Shown here piece by piece: positions 7,716-16,747 of a stretch of DNA of 64,000 nt (positions within the stretch are counted from its first letter, which is position 1; every line of letters starts with the position of its first letter). The position numbers and the translations under genes were made by a program. The stretch spans positions 62,001 to 126,000 of the forward strand of contig NZ_JAFCLZ010000023.1 in the NCBI RefSeq assembly GCF_018130165.1, written 5' to 3'. Source of the DNA: Bradyrhizobium sp. JYMT SZCCT0180 (GTDB lineage: Bacteria > Pseudomonadota > Alphaproteobacteria > Rhizobiales > Xanthobacteraceae). The notes under the pieces were generated by a model. It ran no database searches, was not told the DNA's origin, and was given only the letters and a program-made list of their open reading frames with translations.

Positions 7716-9500
7716 ATGCAGCAGCCTCTCACGCATGATCGCAGCACGGCCGCGGCCGACAAGCCAGGATTGCTTGCGCCTGATACCTCGGGGATGAATT
7801 TCTACCGGGCCGATCCGGCGCTGACGGATCTGCTGCGGCTGCATTTGCCGGAGGCATTGTTCCGCCACATCGAACCGCATCTCGACCGGCTTGGCGAACT
7901 GGCCGGCGGGCACCTCGACGAATGCGCGCGGCTGGCCGATCGCCACACGCCGGTGCTGCACCAGCGCGACCGTTTTGGCCGCGATTCCCAGTATATCGAA
8001 TATCACCCGGCCTATCGCGAACTGGAGAAGGCAGCGTTCGGCGAGTTCGGCATTCACGCGCTGTCGATCCGCAAGGGCATCATGGGATGGCCGGACAAAT
8101 ATCCTGTCGTCGCCAAGCACGCCTTTACGTTCCTGTTCAATCAGGCCGAGTTCGGCCTGGGCTGCCCGATCAACGTCACCGACGGCTGCGCCAAGCTGTT
8201 GAATAATTTCGGCAGCGAGGCGCTGAAGGCGCGATATCTCGATGGCCTGACGCAAACCGACATGAGCAAGCTGACCCAGGGTGGCCAGTTCATGACCGAG
8301 AAGGAAGGCGGTTCCGACGTCGGCACGCTCACCACGACGGCCGTGCAGGAAGGCGATCAATGGCGGCTGCATGGCGAGAAATGGTTCTGCTCCAATGCTG
8401 ACGCTGAAGTGGTGATGCTGCTGGCGCGCCCGGAAGGCGCAGGGCCCGGCACGCGTGGCGTCGGTCTGTTCCTGATGCCGCGGCGGCTCGAGGATGGGTC
8501 GCAAAACCACTACCGGATCGTTCGCCTGAAGGACAAGCTCGGCACCCGCTCGATGGCTTCGGGCGAGATCAAGCTCGAAGGCGCGATCGCCTATGCCGTC
8601 GGCAAGCTCGATCGCGGCTTTGTGCAGATGGCCGAGATGGTGAATTCGTCGCGGCTTTCCAACGGCGTCAAATCCACCGCACTGATGCGGCGCGCCTGTC
8701 ATGACGCGATGACGGTGGCGAAAAATCGCGTTGTGTTTGGCCAGCGCATCATCGACCTGCCGCTGGCAAGGCGGCAATTGATGAAGATCATGCTGCCAAC
8801 CGAACAGGCGCTGTCGATGAGTTTTCTCACCGCTGACGCGCTTGATCGCGCCGAGGCCGGCAGCCAGGACGCGGCAGCATTGCTGCGCATCCTGACGCCG
8901 ACGCTGAAATTCCGTGCCACCCGCGATGCCCGCAAGGTGTGCGGCGATGCCTTGGAGATGCGCGGCGGCATCGGCTACATCGAGGAATTCGCGACCGCGC
9001 GCCTGTTGCGCGACGCGCATCTCGGCTCGATCTGGGAAGGCACCGGCAATATCGTCGCGATCGATGCGCTGAAGCGCGCGGTCGGACGTCACGGCGCCGA
9101 TGCCGCGCTCGCCGCCGATCTGCATGCCCGCCTCGACGACAGCGCCAATGTGCCGCAGGCCTGGCGCAGTCGCCTGCGGGACCTCACCGACCGCGCTATC
9201 GGTTTTGCGCGCGAGGTCGCCAGCAAGTCGGATAACGAAGGCGATGCGCGGCGTGCGACCAGCCTGCTTTATCATGTCGCCAGCGCCGTGGCGCTGACAT
9301 GGGAGGGCGGTCGCATCCACGAAATGCGCGGCGACGCCAGACGGCTGCTGCTTTCGCGCATGGTGATCGATCACCGGGTTTCGTCGTCAGATCCGTTCCG
9401 CTTGGCGGAAAATGCCACGCAGCGCGCGATCACGGAGCACCTGCTCGGCGAACGCGCGGTCGGGATGGCCGAGGTTGGCGAATTGCTCACCGCAGCGTAG
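7716..9500 (+). CDS. large acyl-CoA dehydrogenase
   Basis: 594 residues from the ATG at 7716, preceded by AAGAGA; an in-frame ATG at 7680 has no ribosome site. The order is an N-terminal helical domain, the FAD/substrate strand motif LTQGGQFMTEKEGGSDVG (about residues 190-205), WFCSNADAEV, and the C-terminal helical domain with RGGIGYIEEFATARLLRDAHL and IWEGTGNIVAIDALKR. The WEGT carries the catalytic-base Glu of short/medium-chain type enzymes. Length and the additional C-terminal domain resemble the FadE/AidB-like long class. It is followed 41 nt later by a zinc alcohol dehydrogenase. Confidence 0.88.
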   Translation: MQQPLTHDRSTAAADKPGLLAPDTSGMNFYRADPALTDLLRLHLPEALFRHIEPHLDRLGELAGGHLDECARLADRHTPVLHQRDRFGRDSQYIEYHPAYRELEKAAFGEFGIHALSIRKGIMGWPDKYPVVAKHAFTFLFNQAEFGLGCPINVTDGCAKLLNNFGSEALKARYLDGLTQTDMSKLTQGGQFMTEKEGGSDVGTLTTTAVQEGDQWRLHGEKWFCSNADAEVVMLLARPEGAGPGTRGVGLFLMPRRLEDGSQNHYRIVRLKDKLGTRSMASGEIKLEGAIAYAVGKLDRGFVQMAEMVNSSRLSNGVKSTALMRRACHDAMTVAKNRVVFGQRIIDLPLARRQLMKIMLPTEQALSMSFLTADALDRAEAGSQDAAALLRILTPTLKFRATRDARKVCGDALEMRGGIGYIEEFATARLLRDAHLGSIWEGTGNIVAIDALKRAVGRHGADAALAADLHARLDDSANVPQAWRSRLRDLTDRAIGFAREVASKSDNEGDARRATSLLYHVASAVALTWEGGRIHEMRGDARRLLLSRMVIDHRVSSSDPFRLAENATQRAITEHLLGERAVGMAEVGELLTAA

Positions 9501-9541
9501 GCTTCGTTAGAGTTCAAGAACAACAATCAAGGGAGTACCCG

Positions 9542-10630
9542 ATGAAGGCCGCCGTCCTGCATGAAGTCAATCAGCCGCTCGTGATCGAGGATGTCAGCGT
9601 GCCGAATCCCGGCCCGCGCGAAGTCTTGATCCGCACGCGCGTCGCCGGCCTCTGTCACTCTGATCTGCATTTCATGGAAGGGCTTTATCCGCATCCGCTG
9701 CCCGCGGTGCTCGGCCATGAATCGGCCGGCGTGGTGGAGAAAGTCGGCTCCGACGTCACCTATGTTAAACCCGGCGATCACGTCGTGACCTGCCTGTCGG
9801 TGTTCTGCGGCACCTGTGATAACTGCACCACCGGCCGCACCGTGCTCTGCACCGACACGACGGTAAAAATGCTGCCGGGCGTGTCCAACCGGCTGTCCTG
9901 GGCGCGCTCGGAGAAACTCAACCAGTTCCTCAATCTGTCTTCGTTCGCCGAGCAGATGCTGGTGCACGAAAATGCCATCGTCAAAATCCGCAACGATATG
10001 CCGCTCGAACTGGCCGCGCTGATCGGCTGCGGCGTCATCACCGGTTACGGCGCGGTCGTGAACACCGCCAAAGTCACCGCCGGCGAAACCGTCGCGGTGA
10101 TCGGCTGCGGCGGCGTCGGCATGGCCGCGATCAATGGTGCCGCGATCGCCGGCGCCGGCCGCATCATCGCGATCGACACCAATCCCGCCAAGCTGCAGCT
10201 GGCGACCAAGCTCGGCGCCACCGACATCGTCGATCCCCGCAACGGCGACGTCGTGCAGCAGGTGCGCGAACTCACCAAGGGCGGCGTCAACCACTCGTTC
10301 GAAGTCTTGGGCCGCAAGGAAACCGCGGAGCAGTCGTTCGCGATGCTGGCCGCCGGCGGCACCGCGACCATTGTCGGCATGATCCCGTTCGGCCAGAAGA
10401 TCGAGCTGCACGGCTTCGACTTCCTGCGCGAGCGCAGAATCCAGGGCTCCTCGATGGGCTCCAACCATTTCCGCGTCGACATGCCCCGCCTGGTCGAATT
10501 CTACATGCGCGGCAAGCTGCATCTGGAAGACTGGATCTCGGCCAAGCTGAAACTGAGCGAGATCAACGAGGGCTTTGCCAACATGAAGGCCGGCAAGACC
10601 GTGCGCAGCGTGATCATGTTCGATGCGTAG
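9542..10630 (+). CDS. zinc-dependent alcohol dehydrogenase (MDR family)
   Basis: 362 residues, GGGAGTACCC before the ATG. Catalytic zinc ligands are visible in GLCHSDLHF (Cys about 37) and GHE (about 60), and the structural-zinc set in CGTCDNCTTGRTVLC (about 90-104). The NAD-binding motif VIGCGGVGMAAINGA follows at about 185. The overall form is the class III-like long-chain MDR ADH (Zn-binding, 360-380 residues) that oxidises primary alcohols or reduces aldehydes. Immediately after the acyl-CoA dehydrogenase, so the pair may be co-transcribed. Substrate not determinable. Confidence 0.88.
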   Translation: MKAAVLHEVNQPLVIEDVSVPNPGPREVLIRTRVAGLCHSDLHFMEGLYPHPLPAVLGHESAGVVEKVGSDVTYVKPGDHVVTCLSVFCGTCDNCTTGRTVLCTDTTVKMLPGVSNRLSWARSEKLNQFLNLSSFAEQMLVHENAIVKIRNDMPLELAALIGCGVITGYGAVVNTAKVTAGETVAVIGCGGVGMAAINGAAIAGAGRIIAIDTNPAKLQLATKLGATDIVDPRNGDVVQQVRELTKGGVNHSFEVLGRKETAEQSFAMLAAGGTATIVGMIPFGQKIELHGFDFLRERRIQGSSMGSNHFRVDMPRLVEFYMRGKLHLEDWISAKLKLSEINEGFANMKAGKTVRSVIMFDA

Positions 10631-10634
10631 CATC

Positions 10635-10761
10635 CGTCGTCCCGGCCTTGAGCCGGGACCCATACGCCGCGGCGGACGTGGCTAAGCAAGGAAGATAACG
10701 ACCAGCGTGCAAAAGCAATTGCCGCTGGTGGTTATGGGTCCCGGCTCAAGGCCGGGACGAC
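10635..10761. repeat. GTCGTCCCGG inverted repeat
   Basis: Begins GTCGTCCCGGCCTTGAGCC and ends GGCTCAAGGCCGGGACGAC, enclosing an internal GGGACCCATA / TATGGGTCCC-type pair. It belongs to the repeat family also seen at 18313-18436, 21322-21438 and 35419-35564, and sits in the convergent gap between two genes. Confidence 0.85.
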
Positions 10762-10778
10762 AGCTGAGGTTTTGACGT

Positions 10779-11132
10779 CTACCGCGACACATGCGCCGAA
10801 ACCGCGAGCCACTTCCCGTTCTGCTTCGCCCAGCAGTCGGTATATCGCCCACGACCTTCCTGCCCATCCGCCGTCGTGTAGCGCGTTGCGGCGTGGATGA
10901 TGGCGAAATCGCCGAGGATGCGAATCTTCACGTCCTCCGCTCTGAGATTCCGGATCGTCACCGGCACCGCGGTCTGCTTGAGGAACGCCGCGCGGTCGAT
11001 CAGCGTCTTGTCGGGATTGGAGCAGTAGAAGTCCTGCGCCAGGATCTGATCGAAGCGTTTAACGTCGCTGTTCTGCACTGAGTCGATATAGTCGCGGTTG
11101 AGGGCGGTGAGTTGTTCGATGTCCTGGCTCAT
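10779..11132 (-). CDS. NTF2-like (DUF4440/SnoaL) protein
   Basis: 117 residues with AAGGAAA before the ATG at 11132. The sequence pattern (LTALNRDYIDSVQNSDVKRFDQILAQDFYC... then ...DFAIIHAATRYT...GRYTDCWAKQNGKWLAVSAHVSR) is a classic DUF4440/nuclear-transport-factor-2-like cone fold. Such proteins may be isomerases, hydrolases or stress-related binding proteins; the function is unassigned. It stands downstream of a 79-bp gap from the amidase stop on the same strand. Confidence 0.78.
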   Translation of the reverse strand: MSQDIEQLTALNRDYIDSVQNSDVKRFDQILAQDFYCSNPDKTLIDRAAFLKQTAVPVTIRNLRAEDVKIRILGDFAIIHAATRYTTADGQEGRGRYTDCWAKQNGKWLAVSAHVSR

Positions 11133-11211
11133 GGCTTTTCCTTCGGCTTGTTCGGGCGATTATGGATCGCCACGCGCCATAGGCAATGACGTCGCAGGTA
11201 AGTTGCGCCCC

Positions 11212-12684
11212 TCAATCATCCAACATCGGCGGCGGCTTGAATCCGCCGAATTCGCGCTCGATCAGTTCGGCGAGTTTTAGCGGCGTGCGGTCTTCCAGCC
11301 AGGGGCCCACGATTTGCACGCCGATCGGCAATCCGTCCGGCGCGAAGCCGGTCGGGATGGCCGTCGAAGGCAGGCCGGGCAGGGTGGCGATGCCGGGCCA
11401 GGCGAGTTGATCCGGATAGACGTAATCCTTGCCGTCGATCCTGATGCGGCGCTGTTCCTGGTCGGCCGAGTGATCGTGCGGATAGGCCGGTGTCGGCATG
11501 ATCGGGCAGATCACGGCATCGAACGTCTTGAATAGCTCGCGCCACTGCGCGCGCAGACGCACGCGCCCGCCGTCCGCCATTAGCCAGTCGCGATGGCCGA
11601 GCGCGATGCCGCGCAGCCGCTCGGCGCCGAGGCTGATGTCGTCGGCCGGAAGTGACGCTGCGGCGGCCTGCGCGCCGGCATAAATCTCGGGCGCATAGGA
11701 TGCGGAGAGGAACGACAGCAGCATCCGCATATAGAGCCGGGATGATGCGGCAAAGTCGGGCAACAGCCGGCTTTGGCGCTCGACCTTGACGCCGGCCTTG
11801 GCAAGATTGGCGGCAAGTGTTTCCAGCGTTCCGCGCACGGCCTTGTCGGTCGGCATCAGCGGATCGGTGTCGATCAGCAGCACGCGGAAATCCTTCAACG
11901 CGGTGTGGCGCGCCGCTGGTAGCTCCAGCCTGTAACCCTTGCCGGCGTCGAGCGGATCGGGGCCGGCCATCACGTCGAGCAACAGCGAGAGATCGGCCGC
12001 GCCGCGCGCCATCGGCCCGATCACGGAAAGATCGCGGTTGGACGGCAGCGGCGGCAAGGGCGGCGGCGTGTGGCCGCGCATGGCCACGAGGTCGAAGGTC
12101 GGCTTGTGCGCATAGATGCCGCAGTGAAACGCCGGCACGCGCAAGGAGCCGCCGATGTCGGAGCCGAGCGACAGCGCGCCATAGCCGGCCGCAAGTGCCG
12201 CCGACGATCCGCCGGACGAGCCACCCGGCGTTCGGCCGAGATCGAACGGATTGTTTGTCGTGCCGTAGATGTCGTTGTAGCTCTGCCAGTCGGCGAGCCC
12301 GAGCGGCACGTTGGTCTTGCCGAGGATCACGCCGCCGGCTTCCTTGACGCGCGATATGGGGAGCGCGTCTTCGGTTGGCCTGAAGTCCTTCTGCGCCGGG
12401 ATGCCCCAGGTCGTGGGCAGGCCCGCGATATTGAAGGATTCCTTCACCGTCATGGGGATGCCGAGCAGCGGTTTGCTGACGCCGCGCGCCAGTTCCGCAT
12501 CGGCGGCACGCGCGGCGGCGAGGCCGCTGTCGAAATCGCGCACGCAGATCGCGTTGATCCTGGAATCGTGTCGTTCGATGCGGCCGATCGCATCCTGCGC
12601 CAGTTCGACGGCGGAAACCTTTTTTGCAGCGAGCGCTGCCGATAGTTCAACGGCGGTCTTGAAGCTCCATTGCGACTTGGCCAA
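11212..12684 (-). CDS. amidase (amidase-signature family), TTG start
   Basis: 490 residues from a TTG at 12684 with GGGAG 8 nt upstream; the open frame continues 42 codons further 5' but that extension (rich in Leu/Arg, no ribosome site) does not look like protein. Amidase-signature residues are all present: Lys in IPMTVKES (about residue 75), cis-Ser in GGSSGGSSAALAAG (about 150), and the nucleophile Ser in GSDIGGSLRVPA (about 174). C-terminal PGIATLPGLPSTAIPTG is typical. It hydrolyses amides; substrate unknown. Confidence 0.85.
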   Translation of the reverse strand: MAKSQWSFKTAVELSAALAAKKVSAVELAQDAIGRIERHDSRINAICVRDFDSGLAAARAADAELARGVSKPLLGIPMTVKESFNIAGLPTTWGIPAQKDFRPTEDALPISRVKEAGGVILGKTNVPLGLADWQSYNDIYGTTNNPFDLGRTPGGSSGGSSAALAAGYGALSLGSDIGGSLRVPAFHCGIYAHKPTFDLVAMRGHTPPPLPPLPSNRDLSVIGPMARGAADLSLLLDVMAGPDPLDAGKGYRLELPAARHTALKDFRVLLIDTDPLMPTDKAVRGTLETLAANLAKAGVKVERQSRLLPDFAASSRLYMRMLLSFLSASYAPEIYAGAQAAAASLPADDISLGAERLRGIALGHRDWLMADGGRVRLRAQWRELFKTFDAVICPIMPTPAYPHDHSADQEQRRIRIDGKDYVYPDQLAWPGIATLPGLPSTAIPTGFAPDGLPIGVQIVGPWLEDRTPLKLAELIEREFGGFKPPPMLDD

Positions 12685-12872
12685 GGCTTGCTCCCGGTCT
12701 GTTCTTGATGCGGCGGCGATGATGCTCAGTTTGGCGAGGCGCCGCAAGAGCAATAGCTGTACAGCGGCAGGGCGGTTCTGTTGGCAGCTAGTGGCGAGCG
12801 CCCCGCTCACGCTTTAGTCTCGATCAACAAGTCTTGAACGTCCGCAAGAAAAATCAAACGGCGAGGAAAGCC

Positions 12873-13439
12873 ATGCCACCGACCGCGAACCGAAAGTTTC
12901 CCGCACTGTCCACCAAGCGGCTGACGCTGAGGGCTGCGACGCCGAAGGATGTTCCAGCGTTTCGGGCGCTGATGTCGGTTCCCGATGTAACGCGTTTTTC
13001 CAACTGGCCCGATGCACTATCGACGGCGCAAGTCGAACGTTCCGTGCGCTGGATGGCCAAGCTCCACGGCTCCGGCAAGGGTTGTGGCTGGATCATCGAG
13101 ATCAACGGCACAAAGGCACTGGCCGGTGCGATCCGCTTCAACAGCTTCGAGAAGAAATGGTGGTGCGGCCAGATCGGCTACGAAATGCATCCGGATTATT
13201 GGGGCAAGGGCCTGATGACCGAGGCGGTTCAGGCCGTAGTGGCGTGCGGACACCAGACTTTCAGGCTCAATCGCATCGATGCCTGGACGTTGCCCGGCAA
13301 CGCCGCGTCCGACCGGGTGCTTGAGAAATCAGGGTTTAGCTACGAAGGCACGATGCGGCAAAAAGCCTGGTTCAAGGATGCGTTCCATGACTTTCGAGTG
13401 TTCGGCCGGATCGCGGCGGATGCCCTGAATCCGACATGA
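12873..13439 (+). CDS. GNAT N-acetyltransferase (RimJ/RimL type)
   Basis: 188 residues from the ATG at 12873 with GAGGAAAG upstream; a TTG 39 nt earlier is less likely. TKRLTLRAATPKDVPAF at the N terminus and IGYEMHPDYWGKGLMTEAVQAVV (acetyl-CoA site) followed by RIDAWTLPGNAASDRVLEKSGF are the hallmarks of the RimJ/RimL-like ribosomal or small-molecule acetyltransferases. It starts 189 bp from the divergent amidase and ends 45 bp before the beta-lactamase-like gene. Confidence 0.87.
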   Translation: MPPTANRKFPALSTKRLTLRAATPKDVPAFRALMSVPDVTRFSNWPDALSTAQVERSVRWMAKLHGSGKGCGWIIEINGTKALAGAIRFNSFEKKWWCGQIGYEMHPDYWGKGLMTEAVQAVVACGHQTFRLNRIDAWTLPGNAASDRVLEKSGFSYEGTMRQKAWFKDAFHDFRVFGRIAADALNPT

Positions 13440-13484
13440 AAACGCATTCGGATGGCGACCGGATAGAGCCTCGGAGTCCGGATC

Positions 13485-14630
13485 ATGAATCCGCAGAGAT
13501 TGAGTCGCCGGCAAGTCCTGGCTGGCGCGGGAGGAGTTCTGGTTGGCCAGCTCACCGGCACGGATTCGGCCGCGGCCGCCGACTGGCAGTCGATTTCGCT
13601 CCGCGAAGCCGGCTTCGATGATGATCTGCCGGCGCGCCTCGACAAGGCAATCGTGGACAAGCGGATATGGAATCTCCATGGCGTCGTCGTGGTGAGGCGC
13701 GGTCGGCTGGCGTTCGAGCGCTATTTCGAGGGTGAGGACACCGCGAGGGGAAACCGCCCGGTGGGGGTGGTTTCGTTCAAGCCTGACACGCTGCACGACC
13801 TGCGCTCGGTGTCCAAGAGCATCGTCGGCCTGTTGTACGGGATCGCGCTGGCCACCGGCAAAGTGCCGGCGCCGGAAGATCGCCTGATGGCGTCGTTTCC
13901 CGAATACGCCGATCTTGCAGCCGACCCTGCGCGAAGCCGCTGGACGTTGCATCATGTGCTGTCGATGACGATGGGCACCGACTGGAACGAATCGATGTCC
14001 TATACCAATCCGGCCAACAGCGAGACCGCCATGGACATGGCGCCGGATCGGTACCGCTACATTCTCGACCGGCCGATCGTGACGGAGCCCGGCCAGCGCT
14101 GGGTCTATAATGGCGGCGCCACCGCACTGCTCGGACGCCTGATCGCCAAGGGAACGGGCAAATCGCTGCACGCCTATGCGCGCGAAGCCTTGTTCGATCC
14201 GCTCGGGATCGGCCCGACCGACTGGCACGCGGACAACCGCGGCGAACTGATTGCGGCGTCCGGCATCCGCATGACGCCGCGCGATCTCGCCAGGATCGGC
14301 GAGCTGACGCTGCGTAACGGCGTTTGGGAAGGCCGTTCCATCGTGCCGGCGGAATGGATCGCGCGCAGCACCGCAGCCGTGGTGCCGATAGAGGACGAGC
14401 GGAAATACGGCTACCAGTGGTACAATCTGGAGTTCACCATGGAGACGCCGACCATGCCGCGCTCCAACCAGCACTTGTGGAGCGCCGCCGGCAATGGTGG
14501 CCAGCGGCTGACTGTATTTCCGGGGCTCGATCTGGTGGTCGCAAGCACGGCCGGCAACTACAACACCAAGGATGCCAATTTGCCGCCGCGGCGAATCATC
14601 ACCGACGTCGTGATGCCGAGCTTGCTGTGA
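13485..14630 (+). CDS. Tat-exported serine hydrolase (beta-lactamase/class C fold)
   Basis: 381 residues. The N terminus has a twin-arginine signal (LSRRQVLAGAGGVLVG, then AAAA), so the folded protein is exported by Tat. The catalytic SxxK is in LRSVSKSIVGLLYG (about residue 105), and the YxN-type motif appears as WVYNGG (about 205). This is the penicillin-binding-protein-like/6-aminohexanoate-dimer hydrolase-type class C fold; the true substrate (ester, amide or D-peptide) is not deducible. No partner genes nearby. Confidence 0.83.
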   Translation: MNPQRLSRRQVLAGAGGVLVGQLTGTDSAAAADWQSISLREAGFDDDLPARLDKAIVDKRIWNLHGVVVVRRGRLAFERYFEGEDTARGNRPVGVVSFKPDTLHDLRSVSKSIVGLLYGIALATGKVPAPEDRLMASFPEYADLAADPARSRWTLHHVLSMTMGTDWNESMSYTNPANSETAMDMAPDRYRYILDRPIVTEPGQRWVYNGGATALLGRLIAKGTGKSLHAYAREALFDPLGIGPTDWHADNRGELIAASGIRMTPRDLARIGELTLRNGVWEGRSIVPAEWIARSTAAVVPIEDERKYGYQWYNLEFTMETPTMPRSNQHLWSAAGNGGQRLTVFPGLDLVVASTAGNYNTKDANLPPRRIITDVVMPSLL

Positions 14631-14705
14631 GGGCCTGCTGTGAGCCGGCCTACGACGCGCTGGATCAGGATGCCGACGCCGAGCACGGGCGATCCGGTCA
14701 AATCA

Positions 14706-15857
14706 TCAGCGAACAGATTTGGCCTTTTCCAAAAACTGCAGCAGCAGCCGGCTCACTTCGGCGGGTTGCTCCTGCTGCACCCAATGGCCGGCGCCATCGA
14801 CGAGGTGGCAGCCGATCATGTTGGTGCAGGCGTTTGTCTGCATGGTCTCGAATACGCCGGGGCGCTGATAGGTGCCCCAATCCTGCTTGCCCGAGATGAA
14901 GGCCGAGGGCACGTCGATGGTGCGGCCCGACCAGGTCTGCAATTCCGGCAGGAACGCGCCTGACGTGCCGCAGCGATACCATTGCAGGCCGCCCTGGAAA
15001 CCGGTGCGCGCATACTCGGCGCTGTAGAACGAGAGTTCGCTATCCGGCAGCCACTTGTTCGCGGCGATCGCCGCCGCCGACGGCATTTCCTCGGCCACGG
15101 TCGCGGCCATGTCCTTTACAAGGTCCATCACATAATAGGTCGGCAGTTTTGCGATTTCTGATGCCGTCCACGATTTCAGCGGATACGGCGCGTTGTCTTT
15201 CCAGTCCGCGCTCTTGTGATGGTAGTAGGCGCGCAGGAAATCATGCACGCCCTGCGGCGCGTGGTGCATGTTGGCGTTGGCCTCGCGCGTCGAATAGTAC
15301 CATTGGTAATGTTTGCGCGGCCGCGGCAGCGCCGCCAGCTCGCGGTGGATGGGGTCTTCCGCGGCAGGCTTGGCCGGTGCATCCGCGGTGTTGAACGGCA
15401 GCGCCGGCGGGCCTGCGAACGGCGCGCTCATCAGCGCGACCGATTGGAACACGTCCGGCCGCAGCAGCGCGCACCAGGCGGCGACCGACGAGCCGAAATC
15501 ATGCCCGAACACGGCATCGACGCTTTTGTAGCCGAACGCCGACACCAGCCCGAGCGCGTCGCGCACCAGGTTGGTGAGCCGGAACGAGGCGAGATCGCCG
15601 TCGTAATTGGCATCCCACCCCGTGGTGCGGCCATAGCCGCGCTGGTCCGGCGCGATCACGTGATAGCCCGCGGCCGCCAGCTGCGGCATCACCTTGCGCC
15701 AGGAAAAGGCCAGCTCGGGAAAGCCGTGCAGCAACAGCACGCAGGGCCGGCCGGGGGTCTCATAGCCGGCTTCGAGCACATGCATGCGGAGGCCGTTGAT
15801 GTTTTCGACGTAACGCGAGCGGATGCCGGAGGGGAGCGGGATGTCGGGGAGAGTCAT
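14706..15857 (-). CDS. epoxide hydrolase-type alpha/beta hydrolase
   Basis: 383 residues, GAGGAAA before the ATG. HGFPE (about 45) is the HGxP oxyanion motif, and the nucleophile elbow is GHDFGS (Asp, about 120), the Asp nucleophile typical of epoxide hydrolases and dehalogenases. The C-terminal DGAGHWVQQEQP supplies the catalytic His. Lid tyrosines (QWYYSTRE; YYVMDL) fit the epoxide hydrolase class. It has no clear operon partner. Confidence 0.85.
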   Translation of the reverse strand: MTLPDIPLPSGIRSRYVENINGLRMHVLEAGYETPGRPCVLLLHGFPELAFSWRKVMPQLAAAGYHVIAPDQRGYGRTTGWDANYDGDLASFRLTNLVRDALGLVSAFGYKSVDAVFGHDFGSSVAAWCALLRPDVFQSVALMSAPFAGPPALPFNTADAPAKPAAEDPIHRELAALPRPRKHYQWYYSTREANANMHHAPQGVHDFLRAYYHHKSADWKDNAPYPLKSWTASEIAKLPTYYVMDLVKDMAATVAEEMPSAAAIAANKWLPDSELSFYSAEYARTGFQGGLQWYRCGTSGAFLPELQTWSGRTIDVPSAFISGKQDWGTYQRPGVFETMQTNACTNMIGCHLVDGAGHWVQQEQPAEVSRLLLQFLEKAKSVR

Positions 15858-15867
15858 GATGTTTCCT

Positions 15868-15955
15868 CGTCATGGCCGGACTTGTTCCGGCCATCCACGT
15901 TTTTCTTGGTGAGACTGTAAAGACGTGGATGCCCGGGACAAGCCCGGGCATGACG
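15868..15955. repeat. GGCCGGACTTGTTCCGGCC hairpin repeat
   Basis: CGTCATGGCCGGACTTG...CCGGCCATCCACG mirrored by CGTGGATGCCCGGGACAAGCCCGGGCATGACG. Dispersed intergenic hairpin, upstream of the epoxide hydrolase start. The gap 15858-16195 holds only this and the next repeat. Confidence 0.8.
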
Positions 15956-15975
15956 AAAAACACTTGCGGCATTCC

Positions 15976-16062
15976 GTAGGGTGGGCAAAGCGAAGCGTGC
16001 CCACCATCGCGTGCAGGTGAGTAGATGGTGGGCACGGCGCTATGCGCCTTTGCCCACCCTAC
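15976..16062. repeat. dispersed GTAGGGTGGGCAAAGC hairpin repeat, copy 2
   Basis: Same element as 6724-6818 and 61144-61229, with fully complementary ends GTAGGGTGGGCAAAG and CTTTGCCCACCCTAC-like closing. Confidence 0.88.
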
Positions 16063-16195
16063 GATTCCAGCATCCCCCTTCGCGGCGGCCTTGGTCCAAT
16101 AGCGTTCCCGCAGATGCCGCAACTTGCCGGTCGGCGGGCATGAACCTTCGCCCGCTCCGGGACCACTAACGGGCGCAATACGAAACGATAGCAAC

Positions 16196-16726
16196 ATGAA
16201 TTCGCAGGATGCATACCACATGCGTTGGCTGGGGCTGACAAACTTTCAGGGGTGGATTTCGCGCCTCGTTCTGATGATCGCGGCGGCGAGCCTGCTGCTG
16301 GCTTCTTCCGCGCGCGCGGCCGACATGAAGGATCTGACCCAAAATTTGCCGCGCGGCTTTTTTGGCGAGTTCAGTTGGGATGGTGACAGGACGGTCCAAA
16401 ACGTCGTCATTACCCTGGATTCGGTGCGTGCCCTGAACGACAAGCATGCCGAAGCGCTGGGATGCGGCTCATACGAGGTCGGACGCCAGGTGACGAAGAT
16501 AAAGGTCCAGATGTTCGTCAGATTGTCGGATCTGCAGGTGGAAATCTTCGAGCTGTCGCCCGAAGGGAATGCCCCCTTCGAGACGGGCGGCAGCCATCGC
16601 GGAAAGCTGTCGAAAGACTTTCAGCGGATCGAGGCGCAATGGACCACTACTGCCAGCAAGCAGCGCGGCCAGCTGCGTCTGCGCGCGGCGCCATCCCTGA
16701 CGTGCTCGCCGGCAGCATCGATGTAA
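16196..16726 (+). CDS. exported hypothetical protein
   Basis: 176 residues from the ATG at 16196 (an alternative ATG at 16220 gives MRWLGLTN...). A signal peptide is clear: hydrophobic LVLMIAAASLLLASSARA followed by A-D. The mature region (GFFGEFSWDGDRTVQNVVITLDSVRAL) has alternating polar/hydrophobic strands that look like a secreted beta-rich protein. I do not recognise a family. The C-terminal part becomes Arg/Ala rich and may not be well conserved. It is convergent with an acyl-CoA synthetase. Confidence 0.6.
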   Translation: MNSQDAYHMRWLGLTNFQGWISRLVLMIAAASLLLASSARAADMKDLTQNLPRGFFGEFSWDGDRTVQNVVITLDSVRALNDKHAEALGCGSYEVGRQVTKIKVQMFVRLSDLQVEIFELSPEGNAPFETGGSHRGKLSKDFQRIEAQWTTTASKQRGQLRLRAAPSLTCSPAASM

Positions 16727-16747
16727 TCGGTTCTGGGCAGGAAACAG

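Noticed and set aside
7026..9374. 782-residue open frame on the minus strand opposite the acyl-CoA dehydrogenase and SDR
   Set aside because: GC-rich shadow: Arg/His/Gln-heavy text without any domain, opposite two genes with clear motifs.
12684..12810. extension of the amidase to 532 residues
   Set aside because: A TTG with a good ribosome site gives the family length; upstream codons do not look protein-like.
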